Shown in pieces: positions 12,506-13,558 of a stretch of 13,558 bases of DNA (positions are counted from its first letter, which is position 1; every line of letters starts with the position of its first letter). The stretch is taken from positions 1-13,558 of the forward strand of contig JBPCTQ010000248.1 in the NCBI GenBank assembly GCA_051011595.1. Direction: 5' to 3'. Below the pieces are notes generated by a model. The model did not search any database and was not told the origin of the DNA. It saw only the letters and a program-made list of their open reading frames with translations. This DNA comes from JAOUEE01 sp051011595 (GTDB lineage: Bacteria; Actinomycetota; Acidimicrobiia; Acidimicrobiales; SHLQ01). Both the position numbers and the translations under genes were made by a program.

Positions 12506-13558
12506 TCAGAACCGCGCCGAGACCAGTTTCCGGAGCCAGAGGGCCCCGAGGCAGATGCTGATCATGGCGGTGATGGCGATGGCTTGACCGCGTGTCTCCT
12601 GGTAGAGCACGTCGGTGTATTCGGGGTTGGTGAGGCTGAGGAAGCCGAACACGATGAAGGGGAGCGCCACCAGCAGATAGGCCGAGAATCGACCTTCGGC
12701 CGAGAGGGCCTTGTACTGGCGGCGGATGTAGTTGCGATCACGCACGGTGGCGTTCACGTTGTCGAGCACCTCTGACAGGTCGCCACCGACATCGCGGTGG
12801 ATGCCGATGGCCTGGACCACCCAGTGGAAGTCCTCGCTGTCGACCCGGTCGGCCAGGCTGCGCAGCGCGTCGTCGAAGTCGCGACCGAGCCGGACTTCGG
12901 TGACCAAGCGGTGGAACTCGTCTCCGGTCGGTGACGGTGCCTCCTCGGCGACCGTCTCGGCGGCCTGGGGCAGGGCGTAGCCGGCCCGCAACGATCCGGC
13001 CAGCAGTTGGATCGTGCCCGGCAGCTGATCGGCGAAGGCCGCCGACCGTTTGGCGGCCTTGTAGCTGAGCCAGCCCCGGATGATCAGGATCACCAGCCCG
13101 GCCAGCAGCAAGCCAACCCAGAACCCGCTGATCAGGATGCCGACCATCCAGGACACGATGCCGGCGCACAGCGCGATCAGCACGAACTCGGCCGGGCGCA
13201 AGGCGATGCCGGCTCGTTCGAGGGAGAGCGAGACGACTCGCCCACGGCCCTTGTGTTCGAGCATTCGGTCGGTCAAAGACGTGAGTCGGTCGGTGGTACC
13301 GCCCACCATGCTCGACACCGTGTCGGCTGAAGGCGCGTTCATGGCCAGCTGCACTTCCTGGCGGTCGCCTGTGAAGAGCAGCATCCCGCCGGCGAACAAG
13401 GCAACGGCGAGTGATGCCAGGCCGAGGAGCAACAGCGACTCATTTGATTCCCACGTGGGTTCGACGACCGATGTGCGGATCGGCGTCGCCTGTGCGGGAA
13501 TGAGCGGCTGGCCCTCGGCCTGGCCAGACGTCGAGAGCGTTGCCGCTCCCGAGTCGAA
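12506..13558 (-). CDS. tadB: TadB-like type II secretion F-domain membrane protein (5' partial)
   Basis: The frame is open to the right edge, giving 350 visible residues. From residue 43 on it is a TadB protein: a helix LLLGLASLAVALFAGGMLLF, a pair of helices FVLIALCAGIVSWMVGI and VGLLLAGLVILIIRGW, and the T2SSF domain with LPGTIQLLAGSLRAGYALPQAAETVA, FHRLVTEVRLGRDFDDAL, DFHWVVQAIGIHRDVGGDLSEVLDNV and RDRNYIRRQYKALSAEGR. A final membrane pair follows. The 42 residues before the first helix are polar and Pro/Thr-rich (PLIPAQATPIRTSVVEPTWE). They contain no ATG, GTG or TTG, and the first TTG (13432) lies inside the first helix with no ribosome site, so the true start is probably outside the window. 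The upstream part may be an extracytoplasmic domain fused to TadB, as seen in some actinobacteria. Confidence 0.88.
   Translation of the reverse strand, partial: FDSGAATLSTSGQAEGQPLIPAQATPIRTSVVEPTWESNESLLLLGLASLAVALFAGGMLLFTGDRQEVQLAMNAPSADTVSSMVGGTTDRLTSLTDRMLEHKGRGRVVSLSLERAGIALRPAEFVLIALCAGIVSWMVGILISGFWVGLLLAGLVILIIRGWLSYKAAKRSAAFADQLPGTIQLLAGSLRAGYALPQAAETVAEEAPSPTGDEFHRLVTEVRLGRDFDDALRSLADRVDSEDFHWVVQAIGIHRDVGGDLSEVLDNVNATVRDRNYIRRQYKALSAEGRFSAYLLVALPFIVFGFLSLTNPEYTDVLYQETRGQAIAITAMISICLGALWLRKLVSARF

Overview
The window looks like chromosomal DNA from a high-GC actinobacterium. Coding GC is high at third positions, GTG starts are common, several genes appear to be leaderless, the tRNA-Pro lacks an encoded CCA, and there is an actinobacterial-style Tad/Flp pilus block. 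The gene content (cytoplasmic substrate-binding-protein homologue with an NTF2-like partner, DUF1214 protein, secreted RTX/propeller protein) fits Acidimicrobiia best, but that placement is inference.

Left part (1-3298): the 3' end of a secreted or surface protein with a Calx-beta domain and two neocarzinostatin-like domains. It converges, with a 3-base gap, on a minus-strand pair: an NTF2/SnoaL-like protein translationally coupled (ATGA) to a periplasmic-binding-protein-fold protein that lacks a signal peptide. A divergent, unrecognised 187-aa gene follows on the plus strand.

Middle (3247-8152): a probable SoxR redox-sensing region. soxR encodes a [2Fe-2S] MerR-family activator with the full four-cysteine motif. 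It is divergent from an uncharacterised 415-aa gene. The intergenic region carries a SoxR-box-like dyad sitting in a promoter with a 19-bp spacer. A second promoter of the same design lies about 2.4 kb away, before a 100-aa protein gene. Both promoters place the transcription start at or within one base of the ATG, so both mRNAs should be leaderless. A protein of a putative peptidase-like family, a MOSC-domain protein and a DUF1214 protein lie around these genes.

Right part (8215-13558), all on the minus strand: a secreted protein with propeller-like repeats and a C-terminal RTX calcium-binding block; tRNA-Pro(UGG); and a tightly packed Tad block read from the right edge. This block is tadB-like (5' end outside the window), tadC-like, a DnaB/RAD55-type RecA-fold ATPase, and a multi-helix membrane protein. 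Neighbouring genes in the block overlap by 1-4 bases or are 21 bases apart, so it probably forms one operon.

No insertion sequence, prophage or CRISPR array is visible, and no gap between genes exceeds 300 bases. The most promising new biology is the predicted two-promoter SoxR regulon with two uncharacterised target proteins, followed by the ATPase and membrane protein embedded in the Tad operon.
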